Assembly: GCF_963664555.1 (NCBI RefSeq) | Contig: NZ_OY761461.1 | Span: 2,604,001 to 2,668,000 of the forward strand | DNA length: 64,000 nucleotides | Reading direction: 5' to 3' | Origin: Labilibaculum sp. | GTDB taxonomy: Bacteria > Bacteroidota > Bacteroidia > Bacteroidales > Marinifilaceae | Part shown: one piece after another, positions 8,346 to 17,438 of the stretch | How positions within the stretch are numbered: position 1 is the stretch's first letter | Layout of the letters: the number at the start of each line of letters is the position of its first letter | Notes under the pieces: generated by a model | The model's database searches: none | Told to the model about the DNA's origin: nothing | Seen by the model: only the letters and a program-made list of their open reading frames with translations | Made by a program: the position numbers and the translations under genes

Positions 8346-9488
8346 ATGACGCAAGAGCTTAAAAAAAATATCATGTTCCAATATCTGATGTTGTTGGTAA
8401 TAGCTGCCACGGCGGGACATCAGGGATGGAGAACCTTATTTAACAATTTCGCGGTAGAGGAAGTTGGAATTAATGGATTTCAGGTTGGAGTTATTCAATC
8501 GGTAAGGGAAATACCTGGTTTTCTGGCTCTTTTGGTTGTGTATCTGTTACTAGTGATCAAAGAACATCGTTTGTCGGCATTAGCGGTTTTATTTGTTGGT
8601 TTGGGAGTTGCTTTAACCGGCTTTTTTCCTTCGTTTTTAGGTTTAATAATTACAACAGTTATCATGTCTGTTGGATTTCATTATTTCGAGACAACAAATA
8701 AATCTTTAACACTTCAGTATTTTACGATTGAGCAGGCACCTGTTGTATTTGCTAAGCAAAGAAGTTGGTCAGCCATAGCAAATATTAGTATGGGTGCTTT
8801 TGTTTATGCAATTGCGCATTTTATTTCACTGCAAGCAAGCTTTATTTTAATTGGTGCGGTTGTTTTTTGTCTTGGCATTTGGGCATTTTTCTGGGATCCG
8901 GCAGATAAAAATATTCCACTTCAAAATAAGGGGATGGTTGTAAGAAAAAGATACTGGCTTTTTTATGTTTTGAATTTTTTGAGTGGTGCCCGTCGTCAGA
9001 TTTTTGTTGTGTTTGCTGTTTTTATGCTGGTGCAAAAGTATTATTATACCGTTCAGGATGTAGCAATTCTATTTGTAATGAATAACGTTATAGCCTATTT
9101 TGTTTCACCCATGATTGCAAAAGGAATCAATCGATACGGAGAACGAAAAATGTTATCACTGGAATATATTGGATTGGTTTTCGTCTTTTTAGGGTATGCT
9201 TATATTGAAAATGCTCTTATTGTAGCCGGATTATATATTTTGGATCATATCTTTTTCGGTTTTTCAATGGGAATCAATACGTATTTTCAGAAAACAGGTG
9301 ATGCAAAAGATATTGCGCCATCAATGGCGGTGGGTTTTACGATTAATCACATATCTGCAGTAGTTATACCTGTTGTTGGAGGTTTGTTGTGGATGGTAAA
9401 CTGGAGAATTCCGTTTGTATTTGGCGCCATCCTTTGTCTTGTATCACTTGGATTTGTTCAAAAAATAAGAACAAATACTAAAATTTAA
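8346..9488 (+). CDS. Major facilitator superfamily transporter
   Basis: A 380-residue membrane protein with about twelve hydrophobic helices in two halves separated near residue 190 (WDPADKNIPLQNKG in the central loop). The first cytoplasmic loop region reads VGVIQSVREIPGF, and charged short loops fit the MFS fold. It starts with a strong SD and an exact -7 element. The 283-residue gene follows after 2 bases, so an operon of three genes (to 10837) is likely. I cannot infer the substrate; drug, sugar or metabolite export are all possible. Confidence 0.85.
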   Translation: MTQELKKNIMFQYLMLLVIAATAGHQGWRTLFNNFAVEEVGINGFQVGVIQSVREIPGFLALLVVYLLLVIKEHRLSALAVLFVGLGVALTGFFPSFLGLIITTVIMSVGFHYFETTNKSLTLQYFTIEQAPVVFAKQRSWSAIANISMGAFVYAIAHFISLQASFILIGAVVFCLGIWAFFWDPADKNIPLQNKGMVVRKRYWLFYVLNFLSGARRQIFVVFAVFMLVQKYYYTVQDVAILFVMNNVIAYFVSPMIAKGINRYGERKMLSLEYIGLVFVFLGYAYIENALIVAGLYILDHIFFGFSMGINTYFQKTGDAKDIAPSMAVGFTINHISAVVIPVVGGLLWMVNWRIPFVFGAILCLVSLGFVQKIRTNTKI

Positions 9489-9490
9489 TT

Positions 9491-10342
9491 ATGAAAGAAA
9501 AAGAAAAAATATATCAGTCTCTGATTGAGATGTACAATCATGGGATTCAATCGAAAGACCAAAAAAAAATTCGTGAATTCTTAAATGACAATTCTGTTGA
9601 TCTTCTAAAAGAAGAAGCTCGGTTTTATTTGGAAATTCTTCAATTACGTGCGGCTTCATTTTCTTTGTTTGGAGAATTAAATGAGGCCGGAGAAGAGTAT
9701 CGTAAGGGATATTCATCTTGTTCTACAAGTGGGAAGTGGGTTTATGGTCTGAATTGGGCTTTGCAGTTTATGGCAGAATTTTCGTTTAAGCGCGGTAAGG
9801 AGAAAATTCACGAATCAATGAACAATGGAATTAAAGTTCTGGATCAGGCGCTAATTGATTTGCCGTTCGATAAATACCGCGACTTTTATTGTTTGTGTCT
9901 TTCAAATGTGAAAGCATTTATGCTTTTAAATTCTGATAGAAGAGAAGAAGGATTAGGAGTTTATGCCGATTGTAAATTTATTCCTGTTCCTATTCCGGAA
10001 TACAATGATAAGGAATCTTTACAGGTACTTTTTGCTCATTTCACAAAGGGGATTGCCGTAGCCATTGAATTGAAAAATTATGATCTATTAATGAATCTGA
10101 TGAAGGTAATCTCTATCGATGATCAAACCTTACAATCTGAAGGAAGTTTATTCCGGATTTTCTACGAAACACTGGTAAGTGCTTTCGATATGCGTGCTGA
10201 ATTTATAACAGAGTTTAATGCGATGTTTAAAATAAAGGAAGTTTTAGAAAACACAACTCCTCATTTTGCTAAGTTTTTAGGTTTGATCGGGGAACAGGAT
10301 TTGGATAAATTGGATCTGTTTTTTAAGGAATCTTATAGTTAG
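9491..10342 (+). CDS. Uncharacterised helical protein, TPR-like
   Basis: A 283-residue soluble protein with no signal peptide or membrane helix. Repeated amphipathic helices (for example EEARFYLEILQLRAASFSLF, LNEAGEEYRKGY and KYRDFYCLCLSNVKAFMLL) suggest a tetratricopeptide-like solenoid, but no repeat matches the consensus well. I do not recognise a family. It starts 2 bases after the MFS transporter stop and ends 6 bases before the YchJ-like gene, so the three form a tight operon. Function unknown. Confidence 0.75.
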   Translation: MKEKEKIYQSLIEMYNHGIQSKDQKKIREFLNDNSVDLLKEEARFYLEILQLRAASFSLFGELNEAGEEYRKGYSSCSTSGKWVYGLNWALQFMAEFSFKRGKEKIHESMNNGIKVLDQALIDLPFDKYRDFYCLCLSNVKAFMLLNSDRREEGLGVYADCKFIPVPIPEYNDKESLQVLFAHFTKGIAVAIELKNYDLLMNLMKVISIDDQTLQSEGSLFRIFYETLVSAFDMRAEFITEFNAMFKIKEVLENTTPHFAKFLGLIGEQDLDKLDLFFKESYS

Positions 10343-10348
10343 TTTTTG

Positions 10349-10837
10349 ATGGCGAATAATTGTTTTTGTGGCAATAACATAGCATACAATGTGTGTTGTG
10401 GTGCAATTCATTCCGGCAAAAGAAAAGCGGTTACGGCAGAAGATCTAATGCGCAGCAGGTATTCTGCTTTTGTTCTTGCTGATGTTGATTACATTTTAGC
10501 TACTTATTCATCTGAAACATGTCCTTCCGATCAGAAAAAGGAGATTCTCGAATGGACTCAGTCCGTTGAGTGGCTTGGATTGAAAGTGATTCACACCGAG
10601 AAAGGAAAAGAATTTGATTCAGTTGGATGGGTAGAATTTCAGGCCGGTTTTATAGAAAAAGGACAGAAGCAAATTATGCACGAAAAATCCTTTTTCCATA
10701 AGGAGAGTGGAGTTTGGGTTTATGTTTCCGGTGAATATCCAAAGCTTAATAAGGAGGGAAAAGAGAATTTACCAAATAGAAATGATCTGTGTTTTTGTGG
10801 AAGTGGCAAAAAGTTTAAAAAGTGTTGTTTAAAATAA
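10349..10837 (+). CDS. YchJ-like protein with SEC-C zinc motifs at both ends
   Basis: A 162-residue protein of the YchJ / UPF0225 type. It has a zinc motif at each end: CFCGNNIAYNVCC at the N-terminus and LCFCGSGKKFKKCC at the C-terminus. The middle domain contains the family sequence AEDLMRSRYSAFV and YILATYSSETCP, an NTF2-like fold in known members. SEC-C motifs bind zinc and often mediate contact with other proteins such as SecB or ribosomal partners. A TTG at 10346 precedes the ATG at 10349; I use the ATG. The molecular role of this family is not established. Confidence 0.88.
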   Translation: MANNCFCGNNIAYNVCCGAIHSGKRKAVTAEDLMRSRYSAFVLADVDYILATYSSETCPSDQKKEILEWTQSVEWLGLKVIHTEKGKEFDSVGWVEFQAGFIEKGQKQIMHEKSFFHKESGVWVYVSGEYPKLNKEGKENLPNRNDLCFCGSGKKFKKCCLK

Positions 10838-10850
10838 CAATGAAATAATA

Positions 10851-10880
10851 AAATGGCTGTTTCCAATAAAACAGCCATTT
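10851..10880. terminator. Bidirectional terminator, 12-bp perfect stem
   Basis: AAATGGCTGTTT (10851-10862) and AAACAGCCATTT (10869-10880) pair perfectly around a 6-base loop, between convergent genes. Confidence 0.85.
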
Positions 10881-10896
10881 CCATTTAAATATATTT

Positions 10897-11556
10897 CTAA
10901 TTCTTTCCCATATTCTTCAGTACAGAAAAAGTTTTATCGATATCAGTATCATTTACAACAAGAGTAAATTCATTTGTAGTTGAGATTACTTCACGAATGT
11001 TGATGCCGGCCCATGCGATGTTCTTAAGTATAAAATAGTAAAAGCCAAGCTGTTGACTGTTTGTTGAAGGTAATTTTAATGTAACAGATGATAAATCTTC
11101 GCTTTTACTTACGAGCATTTCAGTATTAAATACTTGTTCTACTTTTTCTCTTAAAGTATTGCTTACAACTAAATTGGATTCGAAAACCCCCTGAACCATG
11201 GTGTAGAAAAATTCTTGATTCGGACCAATAGATTTTAACAATTCTGTGTGTTTTTCAATCAGGGTATTTGAGTTTTTATAAGTGAAATCGACTAATTGTG
11301 AGCGAACAATAATATCACCTACATTGGTAATAACTTCCTTTAAACCTGGATTGATTTTTACTTCCAGACTTGGAGCTAATCTGTTCAGTGCCATGATGAT
11401 TGCGCCGAGTTTAACCGGCTTTTTTACGCTCTGTTCAACCTGATCCTGAATTTTACGCGCCAATGACGAAATGTTTATTAAACCATCTACCAAAGCTTCT
11501 GCCAAAAAGGGTTGTGAGCTAACTATTTTTTCTACAACTTGTGGAATTGTTATCAT
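10897..11556 (-). CDS. HTH-like plus ACT-like domain protein, divergent from dapA
   Basis: A 219-residue protein. The N-terminal 65 residues look like a winged-helix or HTH module (FLAEALVDGLINISSLARKI, LGAIIMALNRLA). The C-terminal part (about 135-219) has the beta-alpha-beta pattern of ACT domains, with FYYFILKNIAWAGINIREVIS and FTLVVNDTDIDKTFSVL. ACT domains bind amino acids and regulate metabolic enzymes. The gene is divergent from dapA, the first lysine-branch enzyme, with 172 bases between them. Sensing of lysine or another aspartate-family amino acid is a reasonable inference but is not shown by the sequence. Confidence 0.72.
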   Translation of the reverse strand: MITIPQVVEKIVSSQPFLAEALVDGLINISSLARKIQDQVEQSVKKPVKLGAIIMALNRLAPSLEVKINPGLKEVITNVGDIIVRSQLVDFTYKNSNTLIEKHTELLKSIGPNQEFFYTMVQGVFESNLVVSNTLREKVEQVFNTEMLVSKSEDLSSVTLKLPSTNSQQLGFYYFILKNIAWAGINIREVISTTNEFTLVVNDTDIDKTFSVLKNMGKN

Positions 11557-11663
11557 GAATTGAAGTTTGTGTTGAAAAACTACACAAAGATGTTCAAAAA
11601 TTAACAGAATGTAGAATTAATGAATAAATTTTCTAAAAATTTCGTTCATTTTATTGTAGAATC

Positions 11664-11671
11664 TATATTTG
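11664..11671 (+). promoter_or_regulatory. -7 element upstream of dapA
   Basis: TATATTTG matches TAnnTTTG exactly. A TTCG near -33 (11641-11644) is 19 bases upstream. The 57-base leader includes a short CTTGC/GCAAG hairpin and a good SD (AAGGAG) before the ATG at 11729. Confidence 0.45.
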
Positions 11672-11728
11672 CAGCCGTTAACAAAATCTTGCGGATGTCT
11701 GCAAGTAATAATCAAGGAGTATATATAA

Positions 11729-12616
11729 ATGAGAAAAGCTTGGCAAGGATCTATTGTTGCTATTGTAACACCTTTTAATATTGATGGCAGTATTGATTAT
11801 ACTGCATTTGATAGTTTGATTGATTTTCATTTGAAAAATGAAACTGACGGAATTGTAGTTTGCGGAACCACTGGGGAAGCTGCTACGCTTACTAAAAAGG
11901 AGTATGCGGAATTAATTAAATATACAGTTGAAAAGGTAAACAAACAAATTCCAGTGATAGCCGGTTCCGGGACAAATTCAACATCAGAAGCAATTGAAAA
12001 TTCCTGCCTGGCTGAATCTCTTGGTGTTGATGCAATTTTGGTTGTTTCGCCTTATTACAACAAACCAACAAGAAATGGTTTAAAAGATTATTTTTCTCAA
12101 ATTTCCAAGGCAGTTACAGTTCCAATTATTCTGTATAATGTTCCTGGAAGAACTGCTGGCAACATTCCTGCTGATTTGGTTGTAGAATTAGCAGTGGAAT
12201 TTGAGAATATTGTGGGTATCAAAGAGGCATCTGGGAACTTAGAGCAAATGGCCTGTATTTTGAAAGATAAACCATCTGATTTTATGGTCTTTTCTGGAGA
12301 TGATGCTTTGGCTTTTCAAGCTGTTTGCATGGGAGCAGATGGTGTTATTTCAGTTGTTGCCAATTTAATCCCTAAGGAGTTTCATAATTTAATGGCGGCA
12401 GCCTCTAAAGGCGATTTGACTAAATCGAAAGAAATTTATTTTAAATATCTGAGATTAATTCAATTGTGTTTTATCGAGTCGAATCCAATACCTGTAAAAA
12501 CAGGTTTGGCAATAATGGATAAGTTAAGCGAAGAGTTTAGATCACCTATGTCCAGAATGATGGACGAAAACAGAATTTTATTAGTAAATGAAATGACCAA
12601 ACTGAAAATGGTTTAA
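11729..12616 (+). CDS. dapA: 4-hydroxy-tetrahydrodipicolinate synthase
   Basis: A 295-residue TIM-barrel aldolase that condenses pyruvate with aspartate semialdehyde in the lysine and diaminopimelate pathway. Diagnostic motifs are all present: GTTGE at 46-50, LYNVPGRTA with catalytic Tyr136, and the Schiff-base lysine Lys165 in GIKEASGN. The VVSPYYNKPT stretch is also typical. Length is normal for the family. A clear SD (AAGGAG) precedes the ATG and a hairpin terminator follows. It appears monocistronic, opposite the ACT-domain gene. Cytoplasmic. Confidence 0.96.
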   Translation: MRKAWQGSIVAIVTPFNIDGSIDYTAFDSLIDFHLKNETDGIVVCGTTGEAATLTKKEYAELIKYTVEKVNKQIPVIAGSGTNSTSEAIENSCLAESLGVDAILVVSPYYNKPTRNGLKDYFSQISKAVTVPIILYNVPGRTAGNIPADLVVELAVEFENIVGIKEASGNLEQMACILKDKPSDFMVFSGDDALAFQAVCMGADGVISVVANLIPKEFHNLMAAASKGDLTKSKEIYFKYLRLIQLCFIESNPIPVKTGLAIMDKLSEEFRSPMSRMMDENRILLVNEMTKLKMV

Positions 12617-12643
12617 ACACTTAAAGTTATAAATTGAATATAG

Positions 12644-12662
12644 AGCCACTTTTTAAGTGGCT
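12644..12662 (+). terminator. dapA terminator
   Basis: AGCCACTT and AAGTGGCT pair around a 3-base T loop, followed by TTGTTGTTTT. Confidence 0.85.
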
Positions 12663-13023
12663 TTGTTGTTTTGGGGAATGTAAGTGTGGCTTTTTAATTT
12701 AATTTGCTCTTTTACAGCTCAATAGCTTTGTTGTGATAGAGTTGTTAATTTCATTTAATTAGGAAAAACAGCTTTGTTTTTAAAATTCACAATGATAAAT
12801 TGAAACCAATCAGACGATAATAAGTACAAGTGCTTAGAATAACAGTGTTTTTCAATAAAGTGAAGATTGCCTGATTTGGAATTCATTTGACTGAAATTCT
12901 TATCGAATGTAATTATGTATTTTAATAAATTGTTGATGAAATGCTCTGATAATTACAATGAAAACTGTCATCCTGTTAATAAATTTAGTTGCTGTAAAAT
13001 GATTTAAAGGAAGTTTACCAAAT
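12663..13023. other. Intergenic region without recognised features
   Basis: AT-rich DNA between the dapA terminator and the next gene. I see no gene, RNA or repeat. A GGAAG SD-like sequence lies before the ATG at 13024. Confidence 0.5.
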
Positions 13024-13806
13024 ATGAATAAAGATTTACTCTTTGCCTTAATTCAAAATCCTTACTTAATTCCCGGTATTTATAATTATTGTGACGGCTG
13101 GTGTGAAAGATGCAGTTTCACTGGTAATTGTCTTAATTATAAAATGATGGAAGAGGGGGTTCCTGATATAGATACTTCCAATAAAGATGCTTCTTCTGCA
13201 ATGGATAATTTGGATGAGATGTTTCAGTTAAGTATGGAGTTGCTGAAACAGGCTGCAAAGGATTTGGGAATGGAAATGCCTGAACAGGCTGAAAATTTTG
13301 ATTCTGTAGAAGAGGAGAAAAAAGATGATTTGATATTTAAAGGCCAAATAATGAGACAGGCTGATAAATATTCTGAATTAGTAGACAACTGGTTTGCCGA
13401 ATTTGAAGCACTTCTTTTTATTGGAAGTATTAGCCTAAAAGAGTTACTGGACTATAAGGATGAAGAGGAGATGAGCGAAATTGAAAAAACAGTCTTTAAT
13501 TCTTATGAGATAATTCGCTGGTATCAATTTATTATTCCGAGCAAGCTCTTTCGCTCGCTTAGGAGTAAGATGAATACAGAAGAAACAGGAAATGAATTTT
13601 ACAAACATGATAGTATTGCATCAGGCAAAGTGGCATTGCTGTCTATTGATGAATCTATTGAGGCCTGGACTTGTTTTATGCAGAAATTTCCCGAAACAGA
13701 AGATAGAATGCTGCCATTGTTGCTGATTCTATCCGGTTTACGAACTATAGTCGAGAAGGTATTCCCCGAATCCAGAGATTTTATAAGACCTGGTTTCGAT
13801 ATCTAA
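13024..13806 (+). CDS. Uncharacterised protein with N-terminal four-cysteine cluster
   Basis: A 260-residue acidic soluble protein. The N-terminus has Cys23, Cys27, Cys30 and Cys36 (YCDGWCERCSFTGNC), a CX3CX2CX5C arrangement that could bind zinc or an iron-sulfur cluster. The rest is helical, with a charged low-complexity section around 60-110 (EQAENFDSVEEEKKDD) and a helical domain with conserved-looking Trp residues (DNWFAEFEALLFI, IIRWYQFIIPSKLF). I do not recognise a family and propose no function. It stands alone, with a terminator about 100 bases downstream. Confidence 0.75.
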   Translation: MNKDLLFALIQNPYLIPGIYNYCDGWCERCSFTGNCLNYKMMEEGVPDIDTSNKDASSAMDNLDEMFQLSMELLKQAAKDLGMEMPEQAENFDSVEEEKKDDLIFKGQIMRQADKYSELVDNWFAEFEALLFIGSISLKELLDYKDEEEMSEIEKTVFNSYEIIRWYQFIIPSKLFRSLRSKMNTEETGNEFYKHDSIASGKVALLSIDESIEAWTCFMQKFPETEDRMLPLLLILSGLRTIVEKVFPESRDFIRPGFDI

Positions 13807-13911
13807 TCAATCCACAGTTGATAGAATCATACGTTTAAACCGTTTCACCTTATTCAAATGAATTTTAGAAGATAGTTTTTGTTCCCAATAGGGAAGCATA
13901 TCACACAAAAA

Positions 13912-13938
13912 AAAAAGTCGGTAACCAGCCGACTTTTT
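13912..13938 (+). terminator. Terminator with 10-bp perfect stem
   Basis: AAAAAGTCGG (13912-13921) and CCGACTTTTT (13929-13938) around a 7-base loop. Confidence 0.85.
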
Positions 13939-13966
13939 CTATTCACTTTAAACCCTAATCTACTAT

Positions 13967-14068
13967 ATGAAAAAACTACTTTTTGTTCTTTTGTACATTA
14001 CAAATGTATGCATGAATCAAGTTAATTGGTCTAAACAAGTGTTAAAGAAGATTAAATCTTTAATTTAA
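13967..14068 (+). CDS. Possible 33-residue hydrophobic peptide
   Basis: A short frame from the ATG at 13967 encodes MKKLLFVLLYITNVC followed by a polar, lysine-rich tail ending at TAA 14068. It looks like a signal-peptide start, either a real small membrane peptide, a leader ORF, or the remnant of a secreted protein gene. It lies just past a strong terminator and has no convincing SD. Low confidence. Confidence 0.25.
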   Translation: MKKLLFVLLYITNVCMNQVNWSKQVLKKIKSLI

Positions 14069-14188
14069 CCTGATTTTAAGATTAAATCCATTGGATTCTT
14101 AGTCCAGATTGTTTGATTTTAAACCAGCATTTAAAGTTTGTTTGTTATTTTTGTTAAAATTCTAAAATTCTTTAAATTGAATATTACC

Positions 14189-16270
14189 ATGGTTACAGAA
14201 TACTCATTATGGTGGGTATTGCCCTTTACTTTAGTTTCTTTCTTACTTATTGTTTTGGTTTATTTTTTCAAAAAACCATATCATAAGAATCTTTCCCTTC
14301 CTAAAATTTACATTTTAGCTTTTTTGAGGGGGCTTTCCATTTTATTACTTCTGATATTACTTTTGGAACCGAAAATTAAATATTCTTCAAAAAAAATTGA
14401 AAAACCATTATTAATTTTTGCTCAGGACAACTCAAAGTCTCTCAAATTAAATAATGATTCTTTATTTTATATGAATGAATATTCTTCTGAAATAGAAAAG
14501 TTTCTTGAGACTTTGAATCCTGAATTTGAGATAAAGAAAATTAGTTTTGGAAGTAAAGTAGCAGAACTATCTACTTATAATTATTCTGAGACGAATACAA
14601 ACTTTTCGGATTTGTTTGAATTTTTGAAGAACAATTATGGAAATTTGGATAATGTTCAGGTTATTCTTGCCAGCGATGGACTTTACAATAAAGGAGGTAA
14701 TCCCAGATATGATGTACAAGGATTAAATTTTCCCATTCATACGTTACAATTAGGGGATACTGCGCGTATTGAGGATGTTTCAGTTATATCAGTTAAAACA
14801 AATAAATTAGGTTTTGTAAAAAGTAAATTGCCGGTTAGAATTGGCGTTAAAGCAAGCAATTTAGATTCGGAATTAGTACAATTGAAAATTTACAGTGGTT
14901 CGGCGATATTGATTGATGATGAAATTCAGATTAATAGCAATTCATTTTTTATCGAAAAAGATTTTTTTATTTCCCCGGAAAAGGCAGGTTTGCAAAAGTT
15001 TAGGGTTGAAGTGATTGCAAAAATAAAGGAAAGTTCCAAGAGTAATAACCAATACGAGTTTGTGGTTGATGTATTGGATAATCAGAGGAAAATAGCAATT
15101 TGTTTTGATAAATATCATCCAGATATCGCAGCAATTCAATCTGCGATAAATGAGAATTTAAATTTTACTGTTGAGTTAATTAATCTTACCCAGAAACAAG
15201 CCGGTCTGGAGAAATACAATCTGCTGGTTTTGTATCAAATTCCATCTCATCTCAATTCGTATTCAGGTTTTTTTCAGCAAATTCAACAAAAGGAAATTCC
15301 TATTCTAATGGTTGTTGGAGGTAATTCGGATATTGAAGCTTTAAATAAGTTGAATTTGGGTGTGAATTTGTTGAGAAATGAAGGTTTATTTTCCGAGTCG
15401 GGTTTTGTAGGCGATGAAACTTTTAACTTATTTGATTTAAAGAAATCGAAGGTGGAAACTTTAGAAAAAATGCCACCCTTGTTATCTCCTTTAGTGAATT
15501 GTGAATTTTTGTCTGAGCATCATATTGTTGGATATCAGAGTATTAAATCAATACAAACTGAAAAGCCTCAAATTGCATTTTCGTATGCTGATAATCAGAA
15601 GATAGCGTGGGTTTTTGGTGAGGGAATCTGGCGATGGAAATTGCACTTGGCTCGAATGAATGATTCTCCCGAAGTGTTTTTTGATTTGATTAATAAAATG
15701 GTACAGTATCTATCTTTGAATATTAATCGTAATCAATTGGTGGTTAATTATTCCAAAAACATCTTAGAAGGAGATGAAATTGTGTTTGATACTGAGATAT
15801 ACAATAAAAGTTACGAGCTGGTTAATCAAGCGAATTTGGATTTTACCTTGATAAATCAAAAAGGAAAGTCTTTCAATTATAATTTCGAAAAGCGCTCAGA
15901 TAAATATCAATTAAGAATAGGCTCTTTGCCAAAAGGCAATTATTCATTTGTTGTTAAAACCCACGATAGTGAAAATGTTTTGGAGCAAACGGGACAGTTT
16001 ATTGTTAGTTTAAATAGTAATGAAGCTAAAAATTTACAGGCCGATCATAAAATACTTTCACAAATTTCAAGTTTAACAGGAGGTACGGTTTTTAGACTTC
16101 ACGAACAATCAGAGATGCGAACCAACATTAGAAAAAATGAGCATTCAAAATCTATTTTATCAGAGGAAACGAAATATGGTAATTTAGCTGAAATGTTATT
16201 TTTATTGATTATAATTATCATATTAATGATATTGGAATGGTTTTTGCGAAAGTATTGGCTTGGGATTTAA
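14189..16270 (+). CDS. Membrane-anchored VWA-domain protein (BatA-like)
   Basis: A 693-residue protein with two N-terminal hydrophobic helices (about 5-27 and 40-62), a large soluble part and a C-terminal helix (LLIIIIILMILEWFL). The von Willebrand A-like domain opens with FAQDNSKSL, which carries the DXSXS metal-site pattern, and continues with VQVILASDGLYNKGG. Later segments resemble the glutamine-amidotransferase-like and beta-rich regions of large Bacteroidota VWA membrane proteins. The start at 14189 avoids an implausible 17-residue lead. The DUF6340 lipoprotein gene follows 51 bases downstream. A structural or protein-interaction role at the envelope is likely; details are unknown. Confidence 0.75.
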   Translation: MVTEYSLWWVLPFTLVSFLLIVLVYFFKKPYHKNLSLPKIYILAFLRGLSILLLLILLLEPKIKYSSKKIEKPLLIFAQDNSKSLKLNNDSLFYMNEYSSEIEKFLETLNPEFEIKKISFGSKVAELSTYNYSETNTNFSDLFEFLKNNYGNLDNVQVILASDGLYNKGGNPRYDVQGLNFPIHTLQLGDTARIEDVSVISVKTNKLGFVKSKLPVRIGVKASNLDSELVQLKIYSGSAILIDDEIQINSNSFFIEKDFFISPEKAGLQKFRVEVIAKIKESSKSNNQYEFVVDVLDNQRKIAICFDKYHPDIAAIQSAINENLNFTVELINLTQKQAGLEKYNLLVLYQIPSHLNSYSGFFQQIQQKEIPILMVVGGNSDIEALNKLNLGVNLLRNEGLFSESGFVGDETFNLFDLKKSKVETLEKMPPLLSPLVNCEFLSEHHIVGYQSIKSIQTEKPQIAFSYADNQKIAWVFGEGIWRWKLHLARMNDSPEVFFDLINKMVQYLSLNINRNQLVVNYSKNILEGDEIVFDTEIYNKSYELVNQANLDFTLINQKGKSFNYNFEKRSDKYQLRIGSLPKGNYSFVVKTHDSENVLEQTGQFIVSLNSNEAKNLQADHKILSQISSLTGGTVFRLHEQSEMRTNIRKNEHSKSILSEETKYGNLAEMLFLLIIIIILMILEWFLRKYWLGI

Positions 16271-16321
16271 ATCTGAAACGATGAAAATCAAACGAATTAA
16301 TTTTAATCAGCAGTAAAATAT

Positions 16322-17350
16322 ATGAAAAGGATATTTATAATTGTCACCTCATTATTTTTGTTATCATCTTGTCAAACTCTTTCGTTGTACAGTTTTCAAG
16401 GACTTAATGCACCAAAAGTTTTAATTCCTGCTGATGTAAAAACAATAGGCTTTGTTGATAGAAATACCAGTTTTAAGATTGATACTGTGAGTCAATATTA
16501 TCTTGTAAACAGTAATCTTTTAACAGATACAACAGATTATTCTACAGATATTTCCATGAATTGCTATTTGGGTTTTACAGAGAACTTATCGGAGTATTTA
16601 GTTATGGATACTATTCCATTTATTCAGTTGGGTAAAAAGGAAATTTCAGGTGACAGAGATTATACACCAATGAAATGGGAACAGGTTGATAGCATCTGTG
16701 AGAGTAATGGATCCGATATTTTAATATGTCTTGAGGATATACAGTTATACAATAAATATACAGTATTCGAAGATGTGCTGATTTATGGAATTACCGATGC
16801 TAATTATTATGCTGTTTGGAGGATTTATGATCCTTTAAATAAAACATTTCTTGATGAGCAAATCGTGATTGATAGTTTGTTTTCGGAAGTTACATCACCG
16901 TCGTACACACGATTAATAGAGGAAGAATTGCCAAAAAGAAAAGATCTTTTTAAGGATGTTTCTTATCAGATTGGCAATCAATATGCAGACATGCTTTCAC
17001 CTAAATGGATTGATATAAACAGAAAGTATTTTACTTCCGGAGATGATCGTTTAGCCATTTCAAAATACTATATTGATAATGGAGATTGGGAGACTCCAAT
17101 TACGCTGTGGACTGAGATTTCAGAGGAGAAAGATGATAAACTTGCAGGAAGAGCTTCTTATAATTTAGCCATAGCTTATGAAATTAAAGAAGATTATAAG
17201 CAGGCAAATCATTGGATTCGAAAATCAATTTCTCATTATAAAACATTAAAGTCTTTGCCATCCGAATTTAAATTAGTTAAGGCATACACATTAGAACTTC
17301 TGGAGAGAACCAAAAACAAAGAGAAATTGGATCTTTTTTTTGGAGAGTAA
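16322..17350 (+). CDS. DUF6340-family lipoprotein
   Basis: A 342-residue lipoprotein with lipobox LLSSC (Cys17). The sequence after it (LNAPKVLIPADVKTIGFVDRNTSF) matches the start of DUF6340 proteins, which occur widely in Bacteroidota with no assigned role. The C-terminal part (about 255-335, NLAIAYEIKEDYKQANHWIRKS) resembles one or two tetratricopeptide repeats. It follows the VWA protein gene on the same strand and ends at a terminator, suggesting a two-gene envelope operon. Confidence 0.78.
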   Translation: MKRIFIIVTSLFLLSSCQTLSLYSFQGLNAPKVLIPADVKTIGFVDRNTSFKIDTVSQYYLVNSNLLTDTTDYSTDISMNCYLGFTENLSEYLVMDTIPFIQLGKKEISGDRDYTPMKWEQVDSICESNGSDILICLEDIQLYNKYTVFEDVLIYGITDANYYAVWRIYDPLNKTFLDEQIVIDSLFSEVTSPSYTRLIEEELPKRKDLFKDVSYQIGNQYADMLSPKWIDINRKYFTSGDDRLAISKYYIDNGDWETPITLWTEISEEKDDKLAGRASYNLAIAYEIKEDYKQANHWIRKSISHYKTLKSLPSEFKLVKAYTLELLERTKNKEKLDLFFGE

Positions 17351-17370
17351 TTTTATTTTAAAAAATATAC

Positions 17371-17400
17371 AAGCCTGATGAGTATTATTCTATCAGGCTT
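17371..17400 (+). terminator. Hairpin terminator
   Basis: AAGCCTGAT (17371-17379) and ATCAGGCTT (17392-17400) pair perfectly, followed by GTTTAATTTT. Confidence 0.8.
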
Positions 17401-17438
17401 GTTTAATTTTGAGAGCTTAAATTTTAATACAAAACTAC

